Part shown: positions 25,977 to 36,103 of the stretch, piece after piece | Numbering within the stretch: position 1 is the first letter of the stretch | Layout of the letters: each line of letters opens with the position of its first letter | Source of the DNA: Bacteroidales bacterium UBA6397 | Lineage (GTDB): Bacteria; Bacteroidota; Bacteroidia; Bacteroidales; UBA932 | NCBI GenBank assembly: GCA_002439875.1 | Contig: DJQB01000016.1 | Span: forward strand, 1 to 64,000 | DNA: 64,000 nucleotides | Direction: 5' to 3' | Notes under the pieces: generated by a model | Told to the model about the DNA's origin: nothing | Databases searched by the model: none | Seen by the model: only the letters and a program-made list of their open reading frames with translations | Made by a program: the position numbers and the translations under genes

Positions 25977-28900
25977 ATGAGAGTCATTTTCAAGTATTTT
26001 CTCACTACAGCCATGATTCTTGCGGCAATGGTTTCCTTATCGAAACCTTTGGCGTCAGCCACAGCATTACCTCAAGACGGCAAGACAATTACCGTCAAAG
26101 GAACTGTGAAAGGAACTGACGGAGAACCGCAGATAGGCGCCATGGTCTATGTGAAAGGCATCGCGGCCACAACCGCGTCGAGTGCGATGACTGACGCAAA
26201 TGGAGAATATTCACTTTCAGCTCCTTCTGACGCTGTGCTCGTGGCCAGTCTGCTCGGGTTCAAGGAACAGGAGCAGTCCATAGGAGGCAGGAGCGAGGTT
26301 GATTTCGTTCTGGAACAGGAGAACACGGTCCTTGATGACGCCGTGGTCATCGGTTATGGAACACAAAGCAAACTGACTCTTACCGGATCCGTGGCACAGA
26401 CCTCAGGCCGGGAGCTTGTGAAAAACTCTTCAGTGAACATCTCACAAGGTCTGGCTGGCCGACTTTCCGGTGTGATTGTCAGCAACCGCACGGGAGAGCC
26501 TGGGAAAGACGACGCCACCATGTTCATCCGTGGACGGAGCACACTTGGAGACAACAGCCCGCTAATCGTGATAGATGGGGTTCCGAGGACAAACGAGGAA
26601 TTCAGCAGGTTGTCCGGCGACGAGATAGAAAGCGTCAATGTGCTGAAGGATGCTTCCGGAGCCATCTATGGAGCAAGGTCCGCGAATGGTGTCATACTTG
26701 TCACGACCAAAAGGGGCAAGTACAACGAAGGCGCGAGCGTGACCTTCAACTACGATCTGGGTCTCCAGCAGCCGACTCGTCTTGTCCAGATGGCCGACGC
26801 CATCCAGTACACCAAGGCATACAACGCCGAACTGGCCATAACAGGAGCGGCGCCAATGTACAACGAGACACAGATCCAGCACTACATAGACGGCGACGAC
26901 CTGATAAACTACCCGAACACGAATTGGTTCGACGAGATCATCAAGCCGGTCTCCTTGCAGCATAAGTACGGAGCAAGCATAAGCGGAGGAGCGGAAAAGG
27001 TTGCCTACTTCCTGGAATTCAACGGACAGTACCAGGATGGAATCTACCGGAAGAGCGCCACCAAGTACGATCAGTACAATGTTCGTTCAAACATTGACAT
27101 CCAGGTGACAAAATCCCTGAAACTTGGTCTGAACCTCAACGCGCGCCAGCAACACAAGAACTACTCCGCGTTTCCGTCCGACAGTTATGGAATCTTTTAC
27201 ATCACGACGAGGTTGAAGCCTACCGGAGCGGCCTATTTCCCTAACGGCTACCTTCGTGGAGGCACCAACCCTGCCGTTCTGGTTCAAGACCTTACCGGCT
27301 ACGACAGAACCACTATAAACACCATCAACACGACATTCACGGCGAACTGGGACCTTGGTTCAATCACAAAAGGACTGTCCGTAAACGGAACCATGGCCTA
27401 TGATGTGATCGGGAATTTCCAGAAGAACTGGCAGAAAAACTGGCAATACTACACCTACGACGAAGTGACCGAACTTTACGAGGAAAGGACCAATTCCTAT
27501 TGGAGTACCCCAGTGCTTCACGAATATCAAAGAAATAGCAACACCTTGACAATCAACACCAACATCAACTACGACAGGGACTTCAACGGACACCATGTGA
27601 GTGCTCTGGCCGGATTCGAGCAGGCATCCTACCGCCTGGGCTACATGGGAGCGGGAATAAACAAGTACGACTCTGACATCCTTGACGAGTTCTTCGCGGG
27701 ATCGGCGGACAAGAATTGGTACAGCATCAAAGGCTATGCGAGAGAGACAGCCAGAAGAAGCTGGTTCGGAAGGCTCGGCTATGACTGGAAGAGCCGTTAT
27801 CTGGTTCAGCTCATCGGACGTTTCGACGGTTCGGAGAACTTTCCTGAGAACAAACGCTGGGGATTCTTCCCTGGGGTCTCAGCCGGATGGAGAATCTCTG
27901 AGGAACAGTTCATCAAGAAAAGCGCCCCTTGGCTGACAAACCTGAAGATACGAGCCTCCTACGGAGAACAGGGCAACGACCAGATCGATTCGTTCCAATA
28001 CATGACAACCTACGGTTACACGTCTGCGTCCTCTTACAAGTTAAGGTTCGACGACAAAGACGTCAACTTCATCATTCCTGGGAAGGTGCCGAACAAGAAT
28101 GTGACTTGGGAAGTGGCAAAGACCTGGAACATCGGTCTGGACGGAAGCATAAAGAATGGACTGATCGGATGGGAACTTGAGTTCTTCAGAACCGAGCGTT
28201 CCAACATCCTCTGCACGAGGAACGCGTCAATACCTTACTACACAGGTCTTCCGGACAGCCTTCCGGACGAGAACATCGGCATCGTGGACAACAAGGGATT
28301 CGAGCTCCAGCTGCACCACGAAGGTAAATCGAAGAACGGCAACCTTGTCTACCATGCGAGCGGAAACTTCATGTTTGTCCGCAACCGGATAAAGTTCATG
28401 GATGAGACGCCTTGGGGAGAGGGGCATGAATATATGAACCTTACGGGACATCCTATGGGAGCCGAACTTTACTATCAGGTGAAAGGGATCAACCGCTCCC
28501 AGGAAGATCTGGAGAACAATCCGCAGATGGCCGGAGCCACCCTCGGTGATTTCATTTTCGAGGATCTGGACGGAGACGGAAAGATCACATCTTACGACAG
28601 AAAAAGGTGCGACCTTACTCCTGTGCCGGAGATCGTGTTCGGAGCCAACTTCGACGCGACATGGAAGAACTTCGACTTCTCTGTGTTGCTTCAAGGTCAG
28701 GCCAGGGCAAGATTCTACTACTCTCCTCTGACGGATCCTGTTTCCGGAAACATCGAGAAAGAGGCGGCTTTGAACGCATGGACTCTGGACAACCCGACAG
28801 CAAGCCGTCCAAGAATCGGCTCCACAGTCAGCAACGGAGGTGTGAACAGAGCGTCGTTCTACTACCGTAATGCGGCTTTCCTCAGGCTTAAGAATGTCGA

Positions 28901-29093
28901 GATCGGCTACACGATTCCAGACAACGCTCTATTCAACAACATGAAAATAAAGAGTTTGCGCTTTTACATCGCGGGCTACAACCTTCTCACATTCTCCGGT
29001 CTGAAGAATGTGGATCCAGAGACCAGCGATGAATCCTACCAGACCTATCCGCAGATGCGGATTTTCAACACAGGAGTGAAACTTACTTTCTAA
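25977..29093 (+). CDS. SusC-like TonB-dependent outer-membrane transporter
   Basis: Outer-membrane TonB-dependent transporter, first gene of the ten-gene utilisation operon and partner of the SusD lipoprotein. The 1038 residues comprise a signal peptide (about 1-28), a carboxypeptidase-D-like N-terminal domain (about 35-112), the SusC signature VIGYGTQSKLTLTGSVAQTS, a plug with the usual VIDGVPR and VLKDASGAIYGARSANGVI motifs, a 22-strand barrel and a C-terminal strand ending in Phe. It would import oligomers released at the surface into the periplasm. The cargo must be inferred from the downstream enzymes: amino-sugar-containing oligomers. Confidence 0.97.
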   Translation: MRVIFKYFLTTAMILAAMVSLSKPLASATALPQDGKTITVKGTVKGTDGEPQIGAMVYVKGIAATTASSAMTDANGEYSLSAPSDAVLVASLLGFKEQEQSIGGRSEVDFVLEQENTVLDDAVVIGYGTQSKLTLTGSVAQTSGRELVKNSSVNISQGLAGRLSGVIVSNRTGEPGKDDATMFIRGRSTLGDNSPLIVIDGVPRTNEEFSRLSGDEIESVNVLKDASGAIYGARSANGVILVTTKRGKYNEGASVTFNYDLGLQQPTRLVQMADAIQYTKAYNAELAITGAAPMYNETQIQHYIDGDDLINYPNTNWFDEIIKPVSLQHKYGASISGGAEKVAYFLEFNGQYQDGIYRKSATKYDQYNVRSNIDIQVTKSLKLGLNLNARQQHKNYSAFPSDSYGIFYITTRLKPTGAAYFPNGYLRGGTNPAVLVQDLTGYDRTTINTINTTFTANWDLGSITKGLSVNGTMAYDVIGNFQKNWQKNWQYYTYDEVTELYEERTNSYWSTPVLHEYQRNSNTLTINTNINYDRDFNGHHVSALAGFEQASYRLGYMGAGINKYDSDILDEFFAGSADKNWYSIKGYARETARRSWFGRLGYDWKSRYLVQLIGRFDGSENFPENKRWGFFPGVSAGWRISEEQFIKKSAPWLTNLKIRASYGEQGNDQIDSFQYMTTYGYTSASSYKLRFDDKDVNFIIPGKVPNKNVTWEVAKTWNIGLDGSIKNGLIGWELEFFRTERSNILCTRNASIPYYTGLPDSLPDENIGIVDNKGFELQLHHEGKSKNGNLVYHASGNFMFVRNRIKFMDETPWGEGHEYMNLTGHPMGAELYYQVKGINRSQEDLENNPQMAGATLGDFIFEDLDGDGKITSYDRKRCDLTPVPEIVFGANFDATWKNFDFSVLLQGQARARFYYSPLTDPVSGNIEKEAALNAWTLDNPTASRPRIGSTVSNGGVNRASFYYRNAAFLRLKNVEIGYTIPDNALFNNMKIKSLRFYIAGYNLLTFSGLKNVDPETSDESYQTYPQMRIFNTGVKLTF

Positions 29094-29103
29094 ATGAAGA
29101 GAC

Positions 29104-31116
29104 ATGAACACCATGAAAAAGATAACCGCAATACTCGCCGCAGCGGCCCTTCTGGTCTCCTGCAACAATGATTTTCTGAACAAGACTCCTCTTGACAAAC
29201 TTTCAGAGGACGCTGTGTTCAACAGCACCGCCCTGGCGGAAAGCTACATCAACGCTCTCTACACTGTCCTGCCTGACCCGTTCCAGGAAGGAAACATCGG
29301 CTGCATCACAGACGAGGGCTACTTCCGCTTCGGAGGATCAAGCACAAGGTACATCGCATCCGGCAACATGACCCCAGACAATGTCATGTACAACTACGAA
29401 GGCGGGCAGGCACACAGCACAAGGACCACATTCCTGAACATCTGGAACCGCACCTACGAGCGCATCTACAGGATGAACTATTTCCTGAACTACGTGGATG
29501 AAAAGGGTACGAATATTCCCGAAGACGATGTGGACAGACTAAAGGGTGAGGTATATTTCCTCCGGGCCTGGGCATACTACAACCTCATCCAAAGGTATGC
29601 CGGTGTGCCGATCATCACAAAGGCCTACGACCTTACCGACACCTACGATGCGAAGAGGGATAACTTCGACGATTGCGTGGATTTCGTACTGGAGGATCTG
29701 GACAAGGCGGAAGAGCTTCTCCCGGCAAAGGACAAGGCCACAAAGGGCAGGGCGAACAAAGACATCGTGCTGGCGCTCAGAAGCCGTCTCACGCTGATAG
29801 CCGCGTCTCCCCTTTTCAATGACAAGACCCGTCCGGAAGGTGGAATATTCAGAGGTCAATACAGCGCCGACAAATGGAAAAGAGCCCTGGATGCCACAAA
29901 AAGGATAATCGACCGTGCCGATGTCGATGGAGCCTACAAGCTTGACGACACCTATGACGGAGTGTGGAAGAACACCGACTCTCAAGAGATTATCTGGGCC
30001 AAGTATTTCATTTCCAGCGCAGACGCCAGCGACAACTCGATGAAGAAAGCGCAACTGCTCTACTCTGTCGCATATTTCAACGGATGGACCGCGTTCCACC
30101 CGACACAGGCTATGGTCATCGACTACGAGATGGCAAACGGGAAAAAGATCTTCGAGGAAGGCTCCGGCTTCGATGTCAACCATCCGTTCAAGGGACGGGA
30201 TCCTCGTTTCTACAAGAGCGTCGCAGCTCCGTTCAGCAACTATCCCAACACGGACAACTCAGGTTATCATGACAACGTTCTGGACCTCTCGCTCTACTAT
30301 GACGATGTCAAGAAATCAGATTTCGACGAAGGCAAGAAAGAGCCTTCCTACAGTGTGAAAGCCAAACACCTTCTGGACGCCACCAGCACAATGGGACTGG
30401 AGATGATGAAATGGTACATTCCGACCTCGCCGATCACCGAGGCCGAGACCGGCTCCTTGCTTTACCCTTGGTTCAGACTGACCGAAATGTACCTGAACTA
30501 TGCCGAATGTGCCTACATGACCGGGAACGAGGCTCTTTGCCGCCAGTACATCAATAAGGTACGCTCACGTTCCGACGTTCGGATGCCCGAAGTCAAGGAA
30601 TCCGGCGAGGCCCTTTGGGATCGTCTGGTGAATGAACGCAGGGTAGAGCTGGCTTTCGAGGCCATCCGCTATTTCGATGTGAGAAGATGGAAGACCGCGC
30701 AGTTCTACGAGAATGTTCCGTTCGCCGGAATGAGAGCCATGGTGCTTCGAAACGGAGCGCAAAACGACACTATCTACCGTGTCGCGCACCCTTACGATGA
30801 AAGCCTCACCCACACTTGCTACTATTGGCCGAACTCGGACGAAAGAAAGGACTACGTGAAAGCCAACACAAGGGACATCTTCGAGGAAGCCAGCCAGGAT
30901 TCAGACGGTGCCCTCCAGATAAACGGCTCCTGCATCAAGTACCGTTGGCTCGGGAAAGACTACTGGGTGGATTACGGTGACTGCAGACTCACGGTCAGCC
31001 CTACCCAGAAGCATTTCAGGAAAGTGAACGGAGAATGGCCGAACTATCTTATGCCGATTCCTGCGAACGAGATGACCAAGGCTAATGGCACTTTAGTACA
31101 AAACCCTGGATATTAA
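29104..31116 (+). CDS. SusD-like glycan-binding lipoprotein
   Basis: Surface lipoprotein that sits as a lid on the SusC barrel and binds ligand. The lipoprotein signal ends at Cys20 (LLVSC). SusD/RagB features follow: NDFLNKTPLDKLSED, TPR-like YFLRAWAYYNLIQRYAGVPI, and the late block WFRLTEMYLNYAECAYMTGN with LVNERRVELAFEAIRYFDVR. The 670-residue length is rather long for SusD, allowing extra binding loops. It starts 10 bp after SusC. An ATG three codons downstream is an alternative start. Confidence 0.95.
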   Translation: MNTMKKITAILAAAALLVSCNNDFLNKTPLDKLSEDAVFNSTALAESYINALYTVLPDPFQEGNIGCITDEGYFRFGGSSTRYIASGNMTPDNVMYNYEGGQAHSTRTTFLNIWNRTYERIYRMNYFLNYVDEKGTNIPEDDVDRLKGEVYFLRAWAYYNLIQRYAGVPIITKAYDLTDTYDAKRDNFDDCVDFVLEDLDKAEELLPAKDKATKGRANKDIVLALRSRLTLIAASPLFNDKTRPEGGIFRGQYSADKWKRALDATKRIIDRADVDGAYKLDDTYDGVWKNTDSQEIIWAKYFISSADASDNSMKKAQLLYSVAYFNGWTAFHPTQAMVIDYEMANGKKIFEEGSGFDVNHPFKGRDPRFYKSVAAPFSNYPNTDNSGYHDNVLDLSLYYDDVKKSDFDEGKKEPSYSVKAKHLLDATSTMGLEMMKWYIPTSPITEAETGSLLYPWFRLTEMYLNYAECAYMTGNEALCRQYINKVRSRSDVRMPEVKESGEALWDRLVNERRVELAFEAIRYFDVRRWKTAQFYENVPFAGMRAMVLRNGAQNDTIYRVAHPYDESLTHTCYYWPNSDERKDYVKANTRDIFEEASQDSDGALQINGSCIKYRWLGKDYWVDYGDCRLTVSPTQKHFRKVNGEWPNYLMPIPANEMTKANGTLVQNPGY

Positions 31117-31122
31117 TAAATT

Positions 31123-34100
31123 ATGAGAATACGGGCATTCGTGGCGATAGCGTTCTCCTTGCTGGCTGTCGCCTGTGGCGGGAACCGTCTTGAGATGAAC
31201 TACTGCTCCGCGGACATCTCCACAACTCCCCAAGAGCATGTCGTCCTTGCCGGTTTTGCCGCTAGGCATGGTCTGTCGGACGGCATTCACCAGAGACTTA
31301 GGACGCATTGCCTCGTCATAAAGGACAATGACGGACAGAAAGTCTGTGTCATATCCAACGATTTGATGGAGATTTCTCCGGCAATCACCGACACGCTCCG
31401 GACATTGATCTCGGAGCGGTCCGGGCTGGGGAGAGAACGCATCCTGATCCATAATATTCACACCCATTCAGCTCCAAGATCTGGAGGCTCAAGCACTTGG
31501 ACAGGAGGCACAAACAGGGCATGGAAGTTCAGGATGATTGATTCTCTGGTGAACAATGCCGTGAGGACAATCACATCGGACAAAGATTTCTCCGGATTCG
31601 AACTTGAAACAGGACGGGCCAGAACAGGAATCAACGGCAACAGATGTGAGAAAGGGGGACCTGTAGACCACGATGTCTATGTGGCGAGGTTCATCAGAAA
31701 GGGCAAACCTATGGTCTCGGTCATCAATCTTGCGTGTCACCCTGTGTGCATGGGGCCACGCAGCCATGCGTTGTCTTCAGACTATCCTGGGATATGCGGA
31801 GAAATACTTTCCAAGCACTGGGGAGGAGAAGTGTTCCAACTGACAGGCGCGGCGGGCAATATGGATCCGGAAAGAGGTCCTCAGGACGCCGCCTACGCGG
31901 AAGAATGTGGAAAAGCGTTGGCGGACTCCCTTACCGGAATCAAATTCACGAAAGTCAAGGGAAAAGGCCTGATGCGGCTTGTGAATGAGACTGTGGAGCT
32001 TCCGTACCAGAAAGACTCAATCACGGCGGAGCTGGTACGACAGCATGCGGATTCGCTTGTCAGGATCTCCTCCAAGGTCTCGTCTTCATTCGGAGATGAT
32101 GTCAGGAACTGGGAAAGCGAAATTCTGGAAAGGTTCAGAAACGGCCCGGTCCCAAGCAGGTTAAGTTACCACCTGCATGTTGTGGATCTGGACGGTGTGA
32201 TGTTCTTATTCAGTGACGGGGAGCCTTTCTGCGAGTACCAGATGGACATCCGCAAGGATTTTCCGGACAGGACGATCTTCTTCGCCGGCTACACGAACGG
32301 ACAGAATTCCTACCTCCCTTCCGAAAGAGCCTACAAGGTACGCAAGGGGTATGAATATGAGACCGAGCAGATGCACATCTACATCAAGGCTCCGTATCCC
32401 CTCTCCGGTTCCGCCCCGGCGGTTTACAAGGCTGGAGTAAGAAAAATCATAGACGATGCCATAGTTTCAGAGACAGAGGATCCTGTAAAGGCAGTGGCCT
32501 GCTATGGAGTGATTCCCGCTCCCGAGACTCTGGTTCCAAGGTCTGGAGAGTTCACCATCGGCAAACACACCTCGGTCAAGATCGAAAGCGATGACAACGG
32601 TTTTGCGGAAGCGGCGGAAATATTCATCGACAGAATCAAGGCCGCCTCAGGAATTGATTTGAGCGACGGAGGCGGGAAAGATGGCCGGATTGTAATCCGT
32701 AAAGTGGAAGATCTTGAAGATGAGGAATATAAGATGAGCGTATCGCCAAAGGAAGTCCTCGTGGAGGCTACCACTTCAGCCGGTGCGTTCTATGCTTTGC
32801 AGACATTCCTTCAGCTGCTTCCTCCGGAAATATATTCACTGAATAAAGTCTCCGGCGTCAGATGGAGCGTGCCGTGCTGCGAGATAGGCGACAGGCCGGC
32901 GTTCGCCTACAGAGGCATGATGCTGGACTGCGGAAGATACTTCTACCCGAAGGAATTCGTGAAAAAGTTCATAGACTTGATGTCAGCACGCAAACTGAAC
33001 ATGTTCCACTGGCATCTGACGGAAGACCAGGGTTGGAGGATAGAGATTAAGAAGTACCCGCTGCTCACTGAAGTGGGATCGAAGAGGCCATTCACCGCGG
33101 ATTACGACGGGAAGGACCCGGACGGAAAGCCGCAAGGCGGATTCTACACTCAGGAGGACATCAAGGAGATTGTTGAATACGCAAGGCTGCGGCACGTGAC
33201 CGTCATCCCCGAGATAGAGATTCCGGGGCATTCCACGGCGGCCTTGGCGGCATACCCGCAATTGTCATGTGACCCAAGCAAGACCTACGAGGTGTCCACA
33301 TGCTGGGGTGTCAAAGACGATGTCTATTGTCCGAGCGAGTTCACGTTCAAGTTTTTGGAGGATGTCTTCACGGAGATGCTGCCGTTGTTCCCTTCAAGGT
33401 ACTGGCACATCGGGGGAGACGAATGTCCGCAGAAAGCATGGAAAGAGAGTTCTGCCTGCCGCGACTTGATGAAAAAGAAAGGGATGAAGAGTTACGATGA
33501 GATTCAGTCCTATTTCGTGAACCGGGTCGGCACATTTCTGCGGAATCACGGAAAGACTGTGATCGGTTGGGACGAGATTCTGGACGGAAGCGCCGTGGAC
33601 GGTATGATCGCACAATCTTACCGAGGACACGCTCCGGCGGCCAAGGGAATCAGACGAGGACATCAAGTGATCCTCTCGCCTGACCGCTGGTGCTATTTCA
33701 ATTACTATCAGGAAGATCCTCAGGTCGAACCGAAAGCGCAGCCACGGCTTCTCACACTTAAGAAAGCCTACAATTATTTCCCGGCGGTGGATTCCCTTCC
33801 TGAACTCAGCGCAAAGTACATCATCGGGGTCGAGGGCTGTGTCTGGGGTGAATATATTCCCGACAGCAGGACGGCCGAGTACTGGGCTTTTCCGAGAACA
33901 TCCGCATTGTCAGAGGTGGGATGGACCAAGCGGGAGAACAAGGACTGGCAGTCATTCAGGGTAAGGATGGAGAAAGAACTGAGGCGTCTGGAGATCGCCG
34001 GGGTGAACTGTTCCGAGGCCTATTGGAATGTCATCTTCGACTACGACAGCGTGAATCTTTCCCGGCCGGAGCGAGCTGATCTTATGCTGGACTATCCAGG

Positions 34101-34257
34101 AGCCGCCATCCGTTACACCACGGACGGAAGCGAACCCGGAATGGACTCGAGGATATTCATGAAATCCTTCACCCCTGAAAAAGGTGCCACGGTGCGGGCG
34201 CAAGGATTCACCCATGACGGAAAGAAGGTAGGGAAGGAAGTTGAAAAGAGATTTTGA
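31123..34257 (+). CDS. Fusion: ceramidase-like domain plus GH20 beta-hexosaminidase, lipoprotein
   Basis: A 1044-residue lipoprotein (lipobox Cys18) with two catalytic-type domains. Residues of about 25-455 resemble neutral ceramidases, which are zinc amidases: HNIHTHSAP (about 110-118) matches the zinc-ligand motif and LTGAAGNMDPERG (about 240) the nucleophile loop, but Met stands where authentic ceramidases have the catalytic serine. Residues of about 460-1044 are a complete GH20 exo-beta-N-acetylhexosaminidase: NMFHWHLTEDQGWR, the catalytic pair D766-E767 in HIGGDECP, and a C-terminal CHB_HEX_C-like domain. GH20 enzymes remove terminal GlcNAc or GalNAc by substrate assistance. The first domain may be an amidase or deacylase for amino-sugar or glycolipid material. 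It lies 6 bp after SusD. Confidence 0.85.
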   Translation: MRIRAFVAIAFSLLAVACGGNRLEMNYCSADISTTPQEHVVLAGFAARHGLSDGIHQRLRTHCLVIKDNDGQKVCVISNDLMEISPAITDTLRTLISERSGLGRERILIHNIHTHSAPRSGGSSTWTGGTNRAWKFRMIDSLVNNAVRTITSDKDFSGFELETGRARTGINGNRCEKGGPVDHDVYVARFIRKGKPMVSVINLACHPVCMGPRSHALSSDYPGICGEILSKHWGGEVFQLTGAAGNMDPERGPQDAAYAEECGKALADSLTGIKFTKVKGKGLMRLVNETVELPYQKDSITAELVRQHADSLVRISSKVSSSFGDDVRNWESEILERFRNGPVPSRLSYHLHVVDLDGVMFLFSDGEPFCEYQMDIRKDFPDRTIFFAGYTNGQNSYLPSERAYKVRKGYEYETEQMHIYIKAPYPLSGSAPAVYKAGVRKIIDDAIVSETEDPVKAVACYGVIPAPETLVPRSGEFTIGKHTSVKIESDDNGFAEAAEIFIDRIKAASGIDLSDGGGKDGRIVIRKVEDLEDEEYKMSVSPKEVLVEATTSAGAFYALQTFLQLLPPEIYSLNKVSGVRWSVPCCEIGDRPAFAYRGMMLDCGRYFYPKEFVKKFIDLMSARKLNMFHWHLTEDQGWRIEIKKYPLLTEVGSKRPFTADYDGKDPDGKPQGGFYTQEDIKEIVEYARLRHVTVIPEIEIPGHSTAALAAYPQLSCDPSKTYEVSTCWGVKDDVYCPSEFTFKFLEDVFTEMLPLFPSRYWHIGGDECPQKAWKESSACRDLMKKKGMKSYDEIQSYFVNRVGTFLRNHGKTVIGWDEILDGSAVDGMIAQSYRGHAPAAKGIRRGHQVILSPDRWCYFNYYQEDPQVEPKAQPRLLTLKKAYNYFPAVDSLPELSAKYIIGVEGCVWGEYIPDSRTAEYWAFPRTSALSEVGWTKRENKDWQSFRVRMEKELRRLEIAGVNCSEAYWNVIFDYDSVNLSRPERADLMLDYPGAAIRYTTDGSEPGMDSRIFMKSFTPEKGATVRAQGFTHDGKKVGKEVEKRF

Positions 34258-34259
34258 CC

Positions 34260-36092
34260 ATGAATAGATTGATCCTATCGCTGACCATGGCGCTCGCCAT
34301 CGCCTGCACGGCAGAAAAACCGGATGACAACCCTATAAGTGTCATTCCGTGGCCGTCACACGTACAGACAGGAGACGGGCATTTCACCCTCGGGAAAAAC
34401 ACGGTGGTCTATCTGGAGCAGGACCCGGAGGTGCGTCGCACGGTCGGTTTCCTCAACGAGAGGCTGTCCAATGCCTCAGGATACACCCTGAAGATCAAGC
34501 CGATGGATCTGGCCGAGACAGAAGGCATCTTTTTTCTGAACACCGGACTCCCGACGGAAGCATATTCGCTCCGGGTCGAAAACGAAAGGATTGTCATTGA
34601 ATATGGCGACGGGGCGGGGGCGTTCTTCGGGCTTCAGACCTTGTTTCAATTGTTTCCAACGGAGATCTTCTCTGACGAAAGAACCGGAAAGAGACATTGG
34701 GATATTCCTTGTTGCGGAATAGAGGATTCACCGAGGTTCAGTTATCGCGGAATGCATCTTGACTGCTGCCTGCACTTCTTCGACACCGACTTCCTGAAAA
34801 GGTACATCGACATAATGGCGCTGCATAAGGTGAACAGGTTCCACTGGCACCTGACCGAAGATCAGGGTTGGCGTCTTGAGATAAAGAAATATCCTCTGCT
34901 GACAGAGAAAGGACAGTGGCGGAAGGAAACCGTCATCGGCTCTCTGGCTTCCGGAATCTACGACGGAAAACCATACGGAGGGTATTACACACAGGAGCAG
35001 GTTCGTGATCTTGTGGAATATGCCGCCGAAAGGTATGTCACCATCATCCCGGAGATAGAGATGCCCGGACATGCGCTTGCGGCGCTCGCATGCTACCCTC
35101 AACTCAGTTGCGGGCTGGACAGCACATACCAGACCGCCACACGATGGGGGATATTCCGTCAAGTGTATTGCCCCAAAGAGGAGACGTTCGCGTTTCTTCA
35201 GGACGTGTTGGACGAGGTCATGGATCTGTTCCCGTCGAAACTCATACACATCGGAGGGGATGAATGCCCAAAGGCAAGCTGGAAGGAATGCCCTCATTGT
35301 CAGGCTCTGATAAAGCGTCTTGGACTCAAGGACGAGTTCGAGTTGCAGAGCTGGTTTGTCCAAAGAATCGGGAAGTATGTGAACTCCAAGGGGCGTGAGA
35401 TCATCGGATGGGACGAGATTCTCCAAGGCGGGCTTGCTCCCGGAGCGAAAGTGATGTCATGGCTCGGAGAGGAAGGCGGGATAAAGGCCGCCAGAATGCA
35501 CCACGAGGCAGTGATGGCACCGCATCCGAAATACTATCTGGACTACTGGCAGGGAGATCCGGACAACGAACCCCTTGCCATGGGCGGGCCGACAATGCTG
35601 AGGACGGTTTACGACTACAATCCGGTTCCCCAGGTGCTCACCCATGAAGAGAGCAGGTACATAACTGGAGTTGAAGGATGCGTCTGGACCGAATATATGC
35701 CGACACCGGAAAGGGTGGAATACATGGCCTGGCCACGGATGTGCGCGATTGCCGAGAGCGGTTGGAGCGAGGCTGGCAAAGACTGGGATTCCTTCACCAG
35801 ACGGCTTGAACGTCATTTCAGGATCCTTGACCAGTTGGGGGTCAAGGCATGCCGGAACTTTTTCAGCCCGTACATAGAACTTCATCCAGACACCGCCTAC
35901 GACAAGGTGGTCACAATCACGGCAGACCTTCCTGATTCGGAGGTCAGATACACCCTGGACGGAAGCGATCCCGGGCCGCGATCGCTGTTATACTCCGCGC
36001 CTTTTGTGATCAACAGGTCCCAGACTGTCAAGGCCGTCCTTGTGAGGGATGGAAAAACCATAGGTGAAATAAAGACTAAGAAATATTTATAA
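34260..36092 (+). CDS. GH20 beta-N-acetylhexosaminidase, lipoprotein
   Basis: Second GH20 of the operon, 610 residues, exported with lipobox Cys16 (ALAIAC). It has the GH20b N-terminal domain, then the catalytic barrel with NRFHWHLTEDQGWR, EIEMPGHALAAL, the catalytic D334-E335 in HIGGDECPKA, GWDEIL, and a short C-terminal beta domain (YTLDGSDPGP). It is clearly paralogous to the GH20 half of the preceding gene, consistent with tandem duplication and divergence. The ATG at 34260, 2 bp after the previous stop, is preferred to an in-frame TTG at 34254. It releases non-reducing-end GlcNAc or GalNAc; which one cannot be read from the sequence. Confidence 0.95.
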   Translation: MNRLILSLTMALAIACTAEKPDDNPISVIPWPSHVQTGDGHFTLGKNTVVYLEQDPEVRRTVGFLNERLSNASGYTLKIKPMDLAETEGIFFLNTGLPTEAYSLRVENERIVIEYGDGAGAFFGLQTLFQLFPTEIFSDERTGKRHWDIPCCGIEDSPRFSYRGMHLDCCLHFFDTDFLKRYIDIMALHKVNRFHWHLTEDQGWRLEIKKYPLLTEKGQWRKETVIGSLASGIYDGKPYGGYYTQEQVRDLVEYAAERYVTIIPEIEMPGHALAALACYPQLSCGLDSTYQTATRWGIFRQVYCPKEETFAFLQDVLDEVMDLFPSKLIHIGGDECPKASWKECPHCQALIKRLGLKDEFELQSWFVQRIGKYVNSKGREIIGWDEILQGGLAPGAKVMSWLGEEGGIKAARMHHEAVMAPHPKYYLDYWQGDPDNEPLAMGGPTMLRTVYDYNPVPQVLTHEESRYITGVEGCVWTEYMPTPERVEYMAWPRMCAIAESGWSEAGKDWDSFTRRLERHFRILDQLGVKACRNFFSPYIELHPDTAYDKVVTITADLPDSEVRYTLDGSDPGPRSLLYSAPFVINRSQTVKAVLVRDGKTIGEIKTKKYL

Positions 36093-36103
36093 AACTGATA
36101 ATC

